This document shows, piece after piece, positions 20,782-30,375 of a stretch of 64,000 bases of DNA (its first letter is position 1; each line of letters starts with the position of its first letter). The translations under genes were made by a program, and so were the position numbers. The DNA is from Smallanthus sonchifolius. Lineage: Eukaryota; Streptophyta; Magnoliopsida; Asterales; Asteraceae. Under the pieces are notes generated by a model. That model saw nothing but the letters and a program-made list of their open reading frames with translations, had not been told where the DNA came from and did no database searches. The stretch lies in the NCBI GenBank assembly GCA_023525975.1, contig CM042035.1, positions 26,648,001 to 26,712,000 of the forward strand, given 5' to 3'.

Positions 20782-21173
20782 TTTTTTAAGTTTTTATTTT
20801 TTTTTTACTCTAAACAACGTCACCCGTTGATTATTATGCAAGCGGGCGTGGGCGTAATGAGTTTTTGTCAAAAAAACGGTCATCGTACGTAAAGACTCGG
20901 GCGCGCGGGTCCGTGTCGTGGAACGCCCGATCGCGGTAGACACACGTTTCGACGTCGAGTGGAACACGTGTGTCTTCTTACACTAGTCAATTATTCTTAC
21001 GCCCCGGGTGAGCGTGGGAATATGTTTTGTACAAGGAAGTATAAGACCTAAACGCTCGCCGGCGGGTGACGCACGTGTTGACGTAAGGCGGAACGCGCGC
21101 GCAAGAGGAGAATGCAAGTAAAAATGAGTTATGTGTGGAAGGGGATAAAGTAATAGAATGAAAGATTTATTTT

Positions 21174-21293
21174 GGTTGCGATCATACCAGCACTAAAGCA
21201 CCGGATCCCATCAGAACTCAGCAGTTAAGCGTGCTTGGGCGAGAGTAGTACTAGGATGGGTGACCCCCTGGGAAGTCCTCGTGTTGCAACCCC
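21174..21293 (+). rRNA. 5S rRNA: 5S rRNA gene, copy 23
   Basis: 120 nt; C47A. T at -1. Confidence 0.95.
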
Positions 21294-21683
21294 TTTTTTA
21301 AGTTATTATTTTTTTTTACTCTAAACAACGTCACCCGTTGATTATTATGCAAGCGGGCGTGGGCGTAATGAGTTTTTGTCAAAAAACGGTCATCGTACGT
21401 AAAGACTCGGGTGCGCGGGTCCGTTTCGTGGAACGCCCGATCGCGGTAGACACACGTTTCGACGTCGAGTGGAACACGTGTGTCTTCTTATACTAGTCAA
21501 TTATTCTTACGCCCCGGGTGAGCATTGGAATATGTTTTGTACAAGGAAGTATAAGAACTAAACGCTCGCCGGCGGGTGACGCACATGTTGACGTGAGGCG
21601 GAACGCGCGCGCAAGAGGAGAATGCAAGTAAAAATGAGTCATGTGTGGAAGGGGATAAAGTAAGAGAATGAAAGAGTTATTTC

Positions 21684-21803
21684 GGTTGCGATCAACACAG
21701 CACTAAAGCACCGGATCCCATCAGATCTCCGCAGTTAAGCGTGCTTGGGCGAGAGTAGTACTAGGATGGGTGACCCCTTGGGAAGTCCTCGTGTTGCAAC
21801 CCC
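21684..21803 (+). rRNA. 5S rRNA: 5S rRNA gene, copy 24
   Basis: 120 nt; T12A, A13C, C14A, A43T, C95T, with the TAAGAG upstream variant. First member of the ATCAACACAG haplotype (also 29, 32, 36, 46, 53). Confidence 0.92.
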
Positions 21804-22193
21804 TTTTTTAAGTTATTATTTTTTTTTACTCTAAACAACGTCACCCGTTGATTATTATGCAAGCGGGCGTGGGCGTAATGAGTTTTTGTCAAAAAACGGT
21901 AATCGTACGTAAAGACTCGGGCGCGCGGGTCCGTGTCGGGGAACGCCCGATCGCGGTAGACACATGTTTCAACGTCGAGTGGAACACGTGTGTCTTCTTA
22001 TACTAGTCAATTATTCTTACGCGCCGGGTGAGCGTGGGAATATGTTTTGTACAAGGAAGTATAAGAACTAAACGCTCGCCGGCGGGTGACGCACGTGTTG
22101 ACGTAAGGCGGAACGCGCGCGCAAGAGGAGAATGCAAGTAAAAATGAGTCATGTGTGGAAGGGGATAAAGTAGTAGAATAAAAGAGTTATTTC

Positions 22194-22313
22194 GGTTGCG
22201 ATCATACCAGCACTAAAGCACCGGATCCCATCAGAACTCCGCAGTTGAGCGTGCTTGGGCGAGAGTAGTACTAGAATGGGTGACCCCCTGGGATGTCCTC
22301 GTGTTGCAACCCC
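22194..22313 (+). rRNA. 5S rRNA: 5S rRNA gene, copy 25
   Basis: 120 nt; A54G (box A), G82A (box C), A101T. Confidence 0.94.
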
Positions 22314-22701
22314 TTTTTTAAATTATTTTATTTTTACTCTAAACAACGTCATCCGTTGATTATTATGCAAGCGGGCGTGGGCGTAACGAGTTTTTGTCAA
22401 AAAACGGTCAACGTACGTAAAGACTCGGGCGCGCGGGTCCGTGTCGGTGAACGCCCGATCGCGGGAGACACACGTTTAGACGTCGAGTGGAACACGTGTG
22501 TCTTCTTATACTAGTCAATTATTCTTATGCCCCGGGTGAGCGTGGGAATATGTTTTGTACAAGGAAGTATAAGAACTAAACACTGGCCGGCGGGTGACGC
22601 ACGTGTTGACGTAAGGCGGAACGCGCGCGCGAGAGGAGAATGCAAGTAAAAATGAGTCATGTGTGGAAGGGGATAAAGTAATAGAATGAAAGAGTTATTT
22701 C

Positions 22702-22821
22702 AGTTGCGATCATACCAACACTAAAGCACCGGATCCCATCAGAACTCCGCAGTTAAGCGTGCTTGGGCGAGAGTAGTACTAGGATGGGTGACCCCCAAGG
22801 AAGTCCTCGTGTTGCAACCCC
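22702..22821 (+). rRNA. 5S rRNA: 5S rRNA gene, copy 26
   Basis: 120 nt; G1A (start base), G17A, T96A, G97A. The only copy of the left 26 kb with A at 97. Confidence 0.93.
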
Positions 22822-23209
22822 TTTTTTAATTTATTTATTTTTTACTCTAAACAACGTCATCCATTGATTATTATGCAAGCGGGCGTGGGCGTACCGAGTT
22901 TTTGTAAAAAAACGGTCAACGTACGTAAACACTCGGGCGCGCGGGTCCGTGTCGGGGAACGGCTGATCGCGGGAGACACACGTTTAGACGTCGAGTGGAA
23001 CACGTGTGTCTTCTTATACTAGTCAATTTTTCTTACGCCCCGGGTGAGCGTGGGAATATGTTTTGTACACGGAAGTATAAGAACTAAACGCTCGCCGGCG
23101 GGTGACGCACTTGTTGACGTAAGGAGGAACACGCGCGCGAGAGGAGAATGCAAGTAAAAATGAGTCATGTGTGGAAGGGGATAAAGTAATAGAATGGAAG
23201 AGTTATTTC

Positions 23210-23329
23210 GGTTGCGATCATACCAGCACTAAAGCACCGGATCCCATCAGAACTCCTCAGTTCAGCGTGCTTGGGCGAGAGTAGTACTAGGATGGGTGAC
23301 CCACTGGGAAGTCCTCGTGTTGCAACCCC
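23210..23329 (+). rRNA. 5S rRNA: 5S rRNA gene, copy 27
   Basis: 120 nt; G48T, A54C, C94A, the haplotype of copies 3 and 4 on the other side of the retrotransposon. The AGAGGGCGTGG spacer marker is shared too. Confidence 0.94.
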
Positions 23330-23714
23330 TTTTTTAATTTTTTTTTTTACTCAAAACAACGTCACCCGTTGATTATTATGCAAGAGGGCGTGGGCGTAAC
23401 GAGTTTTTGTCAAAAAACGGTCAACGTACGTAAAGACTCGGGCGCGCGGGTCCATGTCGGGGTACGCCCGATCGCGGGAGACACACGTTTAGACGTCGAG
23501 TGGAACACGTGTGTCTTCATATACTAGTCAATTATTCTTACGCCTCGGGTGAGCGTGGGAATATGTTTTGTACAAAGAAGTATAAGACCTAAACGCTCGC
23601 CGGCGGGTGACGCACGTGTTGACGTAAGGCGGAACGCGCGCGCAAGAGGAGAATGCAAGTAAAAATGAGTCATGTGTGGAAGGGGATAAAGTAATAGAAT
23701 GAAAGAGTTATTTT

Positions 23715-23834
23715 GGTTGCGATCATACCAGCACTAAAGCACCGGATCCCATCAGAACTCCGCAGTTAAGCGTGCTTGGGCGAGAGTAGTACTAGGATGG
23801 GTGACCCCCTGGGAAGTCCTCGTGTTGCAACCCC
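23715..23834 (+). rRNA. 5S rRNA: 5S rRNA gene, copy 28
   Basis: 120 nt, the only uninterrupted copy identical to the consensus over the whole gene, though with T at -1. Confidence 0.97.
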
Positions 23835-24225
23835 TTTTTTAAGTTATTATTTTTTTTTTACTCTAAACAACGTCACCCGTTGATTATTATGCAAGCGGGC
23901 GTGGGCGTAATGAGTTTTTGTCAAAAAACGGTCATCGTACGTAAAGACTCGGGTGCGCGGGTCCGTGTCGTGGAACGCCCGATCGCGGTAGACACACGTT
24001 TCGACGTCGAGTGGAACACGTGTGTCTTCTTATACTAGTCAATTATTCTTACGCCCCGGGTGAGCATGGGAATATGTTTTGTACAAGGAAGTATAAGAAC
24101 TAAACGCTCGCCGGCGGGTGACGCACGTGTTGACGTGAGGCGGAACGCGCGCGCAAGAGGAGAATGCAAGTAAAAATGAGTCATGTGTGGAAGGGGATAA
24201 AGTAAGAGAATGAAAGAGTTATTTC

Positions 24226-24345
24226 GGTTGCGATCAACACTGCACTAAAGCACCGGATCCCATCAGATCTCCGCAGTTAAGCGTGCTTGGGCGAGAGTAG
24301 TACTATGATGGGTGACCCCTTGGGAAGTCCTCGTGTTGCAACCCC
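24226..24345 (+). rRNA. 5S rRNA: 5S rRNA gene, copy 29
   Basis: 120 nt; T12A, A13C, C14A, A16T, A43T, G81T, C95T. Identical to copy 32. TAAGAG upstream. Confidence 0.91.
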
Positions 24346-24735
24346 TTTTTTAAGTTATTATTTTTTTTTACTCTAAACAACGTCACCCGTTGATTATTAT
24401 CCAAGCGGGAGTGGGCGTAACGAGTTTTTGTCAAAAAACGGTCAACGTACGTAAAAACTCGGGCGCGCGGGTCCGTGTCGGGGAACGCCCGATCGCGGGA
24501 GACACACGTTTAGACGTCTAGTGGAACACGTGTGTCTTCATATACTAGTCAATTATTCTTACGCCCCGGGTGAGCGTGGGAATATGTTTTGTACAAGGAA
24601 GTATAAGAACTAAACGCTCGCCGGCGGGTGACGCACGTGTTGACGTAAGGCGGAACGCGCGCGCAAGAGGAGAATGCAAGTAAAAATGAGTCATGTGTGG
24701 AAGGGGATAAAGTAATAGAATGAAAGAGTTATTTC

Positions 24736-24855
24736 GGTTGCGATTATACAAGCACTAAAGCACCGGATCACATCAGAACTCCGCAGTTAAGCGTGCTTGG
24801 GCGAGAGTAGTACTAGGATGGGTGACCCCCTGGGAAGTCCTCGTGTTGCAACCCC
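24736..24855 (+). rRNA. 5S rRNA: 5S rRNA gene, copy 30
   Basis: 120 nt; C10T, C15A, C35A. Confidence 0.95.
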
Positions 24856-25241
24856 TTTTTTAAATTTTTTTTTTTACTCTAAACAACGTCATTCGTTGAT
24901 TATTATGCAAGCGGACGTGGGCGTAACGAGTTTTTGTCAAAAAACGGTCAACGTACGTAAAGACTCGGGCGCGCGGGTCCGTGTCGGGGAACACCCGATC
25001 GCGGGAGACACACGTTTAGACGTCGAGTGGAACACGTGTGTCTTCTTATACTAGTCAATTATTCTTACGCCTCGGGTGAGCGTGGGAATATGTTTTGTAC
25101 AAAGAAGTATAAGACCTAAACGCTCGCCGGCGGGTGACGCACGTGTTGACGTAAGGCGGAACGCGCGCGCAAGAGGAGAATGTAAGTAAAAATGAGTCAT
25201 GTGTGGAAGGGGATAAAGTAATAGAATGAAAGAGTTATTTT

Positions 25242-25361
25242 GGTTGCGATCATACCAGCACTAAAGCACCGGATCCCATCAGAACTCAGCAGTTAAGCGT
25301 GCTTGGGCGAGAGTAGTACTAGGATGGGTGACCCCCTGGGAAGTCCTCGTGTTGCAACCCC
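25242..25361 (+). rRNA. 5S rRNA: 5S rRNA gene, copy 31
   Basis: 120 nt; C47A. T at -1. Duplicate of copy 28 in position but with a different base at 47. Confidence 0.95.
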
Positions 25362-25752
25362 TTTTTTAAGTTATTATTTTTTTTTTACTCTAAACAACGT
25401 CACCCGTTGATTATTATGCAAGCGGGCGTGGGCGTAATGAGTTTTTGTCAAAAAACGGTCATCGTACGTAAAGACTCGGGTGCGCGGGTCCGTGTCGTGG
25501 AACGCCCGATCGCGGTAGACACACGTTTCGACGTCGAGTGGAACACGTGTGTCTTCTTATACTAGTCAATTATTCTTACGCCCCGGGTGAGCATGGGAAT
25601 ATGTTTTGTCCAAGGAAGTATAAGAACTAAACGCTCGCCGGCGGGTGACGCACGTGTTGACGTGAGGCGGAACGCGCGCGCAAGAGGAGAATGCAAGTAA
25701 AAATGAGTCATGTGTGGAAGGGGATAAAGTAAGAGAATGAAAGAGTTATTTC

Positions 25753-25872
25753 GGTTGCGATCAACACTGCACTAAAGCACCGGATCCCATCAGATCTCCG
25801 CAGTTAAGCGTGCTTGGGCGAGAGTAGTACTATGATGGGTGACCCCTTGGGAAGTCCTCGTGTTGCAACCCC
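25753..25872 (+). rRNA. 5S rRNA: 5S rRNA gene, copy 32
   Basis: 120 nt; the same seven changes as copy 29. Confidence 0.91.
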
Positions 25873-26262
25873 TTTTTTAAGTTATTATTTTTTTTTACTC
25901 TAAACAACGTCACCCGTTGATTATTATCCAAGCGGGAGTGGGCGTAACGAGTTTTTGTCAAAAAACGGTCAACGTACGTAAAAACTCGGGCGCGCGGGTC
26001 CGTGTCGGGGAACGCCCGATCGCGGGAGACACACGTTTAGACGTCTAGTGGAACACGTGTGTCTTCATATACTAGTCAATTATTCTTACGCCCCGGGTGA
26101 GCGTGGGAATATGTTTTGTACAAGGAAGTATAAGAACTAAACGCTCGCCGGCGGGTGACGCACGTGTTGACGTAAGGCGGAACGCGCGCGCAAGAGGAGA
26201 ATGCAAGTAAAAATGAGTCATGTGTGGAAGGGGATAAAGTAATAGAATGAAAGAGTTATTTC

Positions 26263-26382
26263 GGTTGCGATTATACAAGCACTAAAGCACCGGATCCCAT
26301 CAGAACTCCGCAGTTAAGCGTGCTTGGGCGAGAGTAGTACTAGGATGGGTGACCCCCTGGGAAGTCCTCGTGTTGCAACCCC
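26263..26382 (+). rRNA. 5S rRNA: 5S rRNA gene, copy 33
   Basis: 120 nt; C10T and C15A. Lacks the C35A of its duplicate, copy 30. Confidence 0.95.
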
Positions 26383-26768
26383 TTTTTTAAATTTTTTTTT
26401 TTACTCTAAACAACGTCATCCGTTGATTATTATGCAAGCGGACGTGGGCGTTACGAGTTTTTGTCAAAAAACGGTCAACGTACGTAAAGACTCGGGCGCG
26501 CGGGTCCGTGTCGGGGAACACCCGATCGCGGGAGACACACGTTTAGACGTCGAGTGGAACACGTGTGTCTTCTTATACTAGTCAATTATTCTTACGCCTC
26601 GGGTGAGCGTGGGAATATGTTTTGTACAAGGAAGTATAAGAACTAAACGCTCGCCGGCGGGTGACGCACGTGTTGACGTAAGGCGGAACGCGCGCGCAAG
26701 AGGAGAATGCAAGTAAAAATGAGTCATGTGTGGAAGGGAATAAAGTAATAGAATGAAAGAGTTATTTC

Positions 26769-26888
26769 GGTTGCGATCATACAAGCACTAAAGCACCGGA
26801 TCCCATCAGAACTCCGCAGTTAAGCGTGCTTGGGCGAGAGTTGTACTAGGATGGGTGACCCCCTGGGAAGTACTCGTGTTGCAACCCC
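26769..26888 (+). rRNA. 5S rRNA: 5S rRNA gene, copy 34
   Basis: 120 nt; C15A, A74T, C104A. Confidence 0.95.
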
Positions 26889-27278
26889 TTTTTTAAGTTA
26901 TTATTTTTTTTTACTCAAAACAACGTCACCCGTTGATTATTTTGCAAGCGGGCGTGGGCGTAACGAGTTTTTGTCAAAAAACGGTCAACGTACGTAAAGA
27001 CTCGGGCGCGCGGGTCCGTGTCGGGGAACGCCCGATCGCGGGAGACACACGTTTAGACGTCGAGTGGAACACGTGTGTCTTCATATACTAGTCAATTATT
27101 CTTACGCCCGGGGTGAGCGTGGGAATATGTTTTGTACAAGGAAGTATAAGAACTAAACGCTCGCCGGCGGGTGACGCACGTGTTGACGTAAGGCGGAACG
27201 CGCGCGCAAGAGGAGAATGCAAGTAAAAATGAGTCATGTGTGGAAGGGGATAAAGTAATAGAATGAAAGAGTTATTTT

Positions 27279-27398
27279 GGTTGCGATCATACCAGCACTA
27301 AAGCACCGGATCCCATCAGAACTCAGCAGTTAAGCGTGCTTGGGCGAGAGTAGTACTAGGATGGGTGACCCCCTAGGAAGTCCTCGTGTTGCAACCCC
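27279..27398 (+). rRNA. 5S rRNA: 5S rRNA gene, copy 35
   Basis: 120 nt; C47A, G97A. T at -1. Its spacer is split by the solo LTR. Confidence 0.95.
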
Positions 27399-27730
27399 TT
27401 TTTTAAGTTATTATTTTTTTTTTACTCTAAACAACGTCACCCGTTGATTATTATGCAAGCGGGCGTGGGCGTAATGAGTTTTTGTCAAAAAACGGTCATC
27501 GTACGTAAAGACTCGGGCGCGCGGGTCCGTGTCGCGGAACGCCCGATCGCGGGAGACACACGTTTAGACGTCGAGTGGAACACGTGTGTCTTCTTATACT
27601 AGTCAATTATTCTTACTCCCCGGGTGAGCGTGGGAATATGTTTTGTACAAGGAAGCATAAGAACTAAACGCTCGCCGGCGGGTGACGCATGTGTTGACGT
27701 GAGGCGGAACGCGCGCGCAAGAGGAGAATG

Positions 27731-27735
27731 CAAGT
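27731..27735 (+). repeat. Target site duplication of solo LTR, left (CAAGT)
   Basis: CAAGT of the spacer motif GAATGCAAGTAAAA precedes TGTAACATCCCGAG and recurs at 30197-30201. Confidence 0.95.
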
Positions 27736-28239
27736 TGTAACATCCCGAGTTTTAGAGCACGAGAGAATTCACGAGGAATTAAAACTTAAATAAAGAGAAA
27801 GGAAGCGGGCTTGGGCCGGGGTGTATGGGCCGAAAGGGGCAAGGGTCGGGCCCTTATAAGCCTCAAGATCAGCCAAAAGCTCTCATTTCCATCCTCATTT
27901 CCGGATTTTAGAGAGAGAGAGTGAGAGAGATTCTAGAGAGAGAAAGTCCCGGTTTTCGGATTAGAGCTTCAAGGATCGTTAGCAAGAGTCTCGTGAGTGT
28001 TTAGCAACAAAAAGGAAGTGATTACAGGTAACCGATTCTCCTAGATCTGAGTTTTAGTTCGTTTTTGGGTTTTTCGGGTTTTGGGTAAAAAGGTTATGTT
28101 TAATCAGATGAAACGGAAAGATAAGCATAGATTTGAGTTCCTTAATGGAAAACGAGCGTTTTGAATGCAAACAGGTTCGGGATCTTGAAGTGATCAGACC
28201 CGAATGCGAAAGTTAGGGTTTTTCGCCAAGAACAGGTCG

Positions 28240-28425
28240 TGCGCACTTGCTAAGTGCGCACAGAGCAGGTCCTGCGCACTTGCTAAGTGCGCAGGAAGAG
28301 GGACCTGCGCACTTGTTAAGTGCGCAGGAAGGAAAGCCTGCGCACTTGCTAAGTGCGCAGGAAGGGAAGAATGCGCACTTGCTAAGTGCGCAGGAGGCAG
28401 AGTCTGCGCACTTGCTAAGTGCGCA
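28240..28425 (+). repeat. 33-bp array of perfect dyads (x6)
   Basis: Six copies start at 28240, 28273, 28306, 28339, 28372 and 28405, exactly 33 bp apart. Each has a 21-bp dyad: left arm TGCGCACTT, loop GCT (GTT in copy 3), right arm AAGTGCGCA. All 9-bp arms are intact, while the 12-bp linkers vary. The strict conservation of arms over linkers is clear by eye. Confidence 0.95.
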
Positions 28426-28562
28426 GGCATCAGGTCTGATTAAGTGAAGTCAGTATGTTAGAGTAGTTAAACCGTTTAGCGTCGAGTTAAGTCTGATAAG
28501 TGTCAAATTGTTATGATTGTTTAGATTGTGTGAGATCCGGTAGATCGTTGCAGCTTAGATAC

Positions 28563-28588
28563 CAGGTGAGTTCTAATCCCCTTTTTGC
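28563..28588 (+). promoter_or_regulatory. Splice-donor-like motif in solo LTR
   Basis: CAGGTGAGTT (28563-28572) followed by CTAATCCCCTTTTTGCCT, matching the arrangement at 8860. A CTTTAG acceptor-like site follows near 28591. Another donor-like ACAGGTAAC is near 28025. Use is unknown. Confidence 0.45.
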
Positions 28589-28696
28589 CTTCTTTAGGGG
28601 TGGTATGCATACTTAGTGTAAAGTGTTTATTATATTTTATATATTGTAAACTGAAGAGAAAAGCTATGTTTTAGTGAAAGGTTTAAAAGAGGCAAA

Positions 28697-29134
28697 AGTA
28701 TGTTTTCAGTAAAGTAAGATATATCATTTGGCAAGCGTTTACTATATTTTCATATACATAAACAAAGGCATGATATATGTGCTAGTATGTTTTCAGTAAA
28801 GTAAGATATATCATTTGGCAAGCGTTTACTATATTTTCATATACATAAACAAAGGCATGATATATGTGCTAGTATGTTTTCAGTAAAGTAAGATATATCA
28901 TTTGGCAAGCGTTTACTATATTTTCATATACATAAACAAAGGCATGATATATATGATAAGCTATGTTTCAGTAAAGTAAGATATATCATTGGGCAAGCGT
29001 TTACTATATTTTCATATACATAAACAAAGGCATGATATATATGATAAGCTATGTTTCAGTAAAGTAAGATATATCATTAGGCAAGCGTTTACTATATTTT
29101 CATATACATAAACAAAGGCATGATATATATGATA
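28697..29134 (+). repeat. 87/88-bp tandem repeat (x5)
   Basis: Five AT-rich copies start at 28697, 28784, 28871, 28959 and 29047 and are almost identical, with a partial sixth from 29135. The first three carry AGTATGTTTTCAG at the start and the later ones AGCTATGTTTCAG. Contains GATATATCAT and CATGATATAT stretches. Confidence 0.95.
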
Positions 29135-29348
29135 AGCTATGTTTCAGAAAGTTTTATAAACAGTAAAGTGAACAGCTTTCCTTCGGGAATGAGTACCAGT
29201 TTGTAAAGGTCCTTGGGACAGATGTTACTTGTACAAGATGTCAGATATGGGTTCCACCCATTAGTAAGAACCTTCGGGTTCGTTAACAGTTGTACAACTG
29301 GGATGAGTGACGGCGGTTGCTCGGGAGGTCCACGCAACCTCCCCTTAG

Positions 29349-29715
29349 CGGTATTGTCGGTTCATGGATGTAAGCCATGGGGGCATTGACCAGGGTATTG
29401 TCGGTTCATGGATGTAAGCCATGGAGGCATTGACCAGGTATTCGTCGGTTCATGGTCGTTGACCATGGGGGCGGTACAGTAGTGACAAGGAATTGACGGA
29501 TAAGCGGTATTGTCGGTTCATGGTCGTTGATCATGGGGGCATTGACCAGGTACTCGTCGGTTCATGGTCGTTGACCATGGGGGCGGTACAGTAGTAACAA
29601 AGAATTGACGGATAAGCGGTATTGTCGGTTCATGATCGTTGATCATGGGGGCATTGACCAGGTACTTGTCGGTTCATGGATGTAAGCCATGAGGGCAGTA
29701 CAGTAAAGAGGAATT
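29349..29715 (+). repeat. Dyad-bearing repeats GTCGGTTCATG... (x7)
   Basis: Seven copies of GTCGGTTCATG, starting near 29356, 29399, 29444, 29512, 29555, 29624 and 29668, each followed by a complementary CATG half. Forms seen: CATGGTC-GTT-GACCATG (third and fifth), CATGGTC-GTT-GATCATG (fourth), CATGATC-GTT-GATCATG (sixth) and CATGG-ATGTAAG-CCATG (first, second, and in weakened form seventh). Interspersed GGCATTGACCAGG and GCGGTACAGTAGT segments give a larger alternating repeat. Confidence 0.9.
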
Positions 29716-30196
29716 GACGGTTTATTATACGTTTTAAACTGTTTGAAAAGTAAAGTGTGTTAAGTTAGCCTTAATGGCAGTATATATGTTTGAAAAGTAA
29801 AGTGTCAAGTTTAGCCTTAATGGCAGTATATGTGTTTTAGTAAATCTTTTGTAAAATTGATTTAAAGTAAACGTTAGAACTCACTCAGCGTTGCTGATTT
29901 TTAGTATGCATATCAGTTAAGTGTAGGTGGCAGTAGATGGAAGTGGATGCTTGGCTTGGCGAGAAGAGTTACCCGAAGACCAGCAGTTGGCATCCTGTTT
30001 ATGTTTTCTTTTGATTATGTTGATTAAGACAAGTTTCAGTTGTATTTGACAAGTTATGTTTAGACATGTTATGTTTTCCGCTGCATATGTAGAGATTTAA
30101 ATCGTTTCCGCTGTGTAATGTATGTCTTATGTTTAAAGTGCTATGTGTTGATGAATAAATCCAATAAGTGAGGCCTCCCGGGATCGGGGCCTCACA

Positions 30197-30201
30197 CAAG
30201 T
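30197..30201 (+). repeat. Target site duplication of solo LTR, right (CAAGT)
   Basis: Repeats 27731-27735 and leads back into the 5S spacer AAAAATTAGTCATG. Confidence 0.95.
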
Positions 30202-30255
30202 AAAAATTAGTCATGTGTGGAAGGGGATAAAGTAAGAGAATGAAAGAGTTATTTC

Positions 30256-30375
30256 GGTTGCGATCAACACAGCACTAAAGCACTGGATCACATCAGATCT
30301 CCGCAGTTAAGCGTGCTTGGGCGAGAGTAGTACTAGGATGGGTGACCCCCTGGGAAGTCCTCGTGTTGCAACCCC
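30256..30375 (+). rRNA. 5S rRNA: 5S rRNA gene, copy 36
   Basis: 120 nt; T12A, A13C, C14A, C29T, C35A, A43T with TAAGAG upstream. ATCAACACAG haplotype. Confidence 0.91.

Larger units (their letters stand above)
19443..20857 (+). repeat. Duplicated segment A, copy 2
   Basis: Second copy, covering copies 20-22. Its right end switches to the spacer type that follows copy 19, so one unit is missing relative to a full 4-unit duplication. Confidence 0.86.
23525..25095 (+). repeat. Duplicated segment E, copy 1 (three units)
   Basis: Copies 28-30 with their spacers repeat as copies 31-33 (offset 1527-1528 bp). The two segments abut; their listed ends overlap by about 40 bp because the junction cannot be placed inside identical sequence. 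Confidence 0.88.
25053..26622 (+). repeat. Duplicated segment E, copy 2 (three units)
   Basis: Copy of the preceding 1.53 kb. It differs at position 47 of the first gene, position 35 of the third gene and a few spacer bases. Confidence 0.88.
17209..27735 (+). repeat. 5S rDNA tandem array, middle block
   Basis: Begins with the 3' part of split copy 15 and continues through copies 16-35. It ends in the spacer after copy 35, where the solo LTR is inserted. It contains a 4-unit duplication (near 17.4-20.9 kb) and a 3-unit tandem duplication (near 23.5-26.6 kb). A spacer type with GTAATGAG, GTCATCG and TTTCGACG recurs after copies 19, 22, 23, 24, 28 and 31. No gene other than 5S is visible. Confidence 0.97.
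27736..30196 (+). mobile_element. Solo LTR of a second LTR-retrotransposon family
   Basis: 2461 bp with ends TGTAACATCCCGAG and GGGGCCTCACA (TG...CA) and a 5-bp target duplication. There is no second LTR, primer site or coding region, so it is read as a solo LTR left by recombination between the two LTRs. The size resembles the LTRs at 7277 and 14737 but the sequence is different. A TATA-like TTATAAG lies near 27856, followed by an AG-rich stretch. Inside are three tandem arrays (33-bp, 87/88-bp and dyad-bearing) and a splice-donor-like CAGGTGAGTT. Strand is taken from the TATA-like site and is tentative. Short open frames across the 33-bp array are by-products of its length being a multiple of three. 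Confidence 0.9.

Noticed and set aside
28240..28425. CRISPR-like array
   Set aside because: Regular spacing, but linkers are 12 bp and the locus lies inside a plant LTR. No cas genes and no bacterial context.
28194..28447. Three overlapping open frames across the 33-bp array (repeat peptides such as CALAKCAGR)
   Set aside because: 33 is a multiple of three, so every frame stays open; open on both strands and in several frames at once. A structural repeat explains it better.
7277..30196. Both insertions being one LTR family
   Set aside because: Termini are similar in type (TGTGACAATCC and TGTAACATCCC), but the bodies, dyad arrays and tandem repeats do not match by eye apart from the CAGGTGAGTT/CCCCTTTTT motif.
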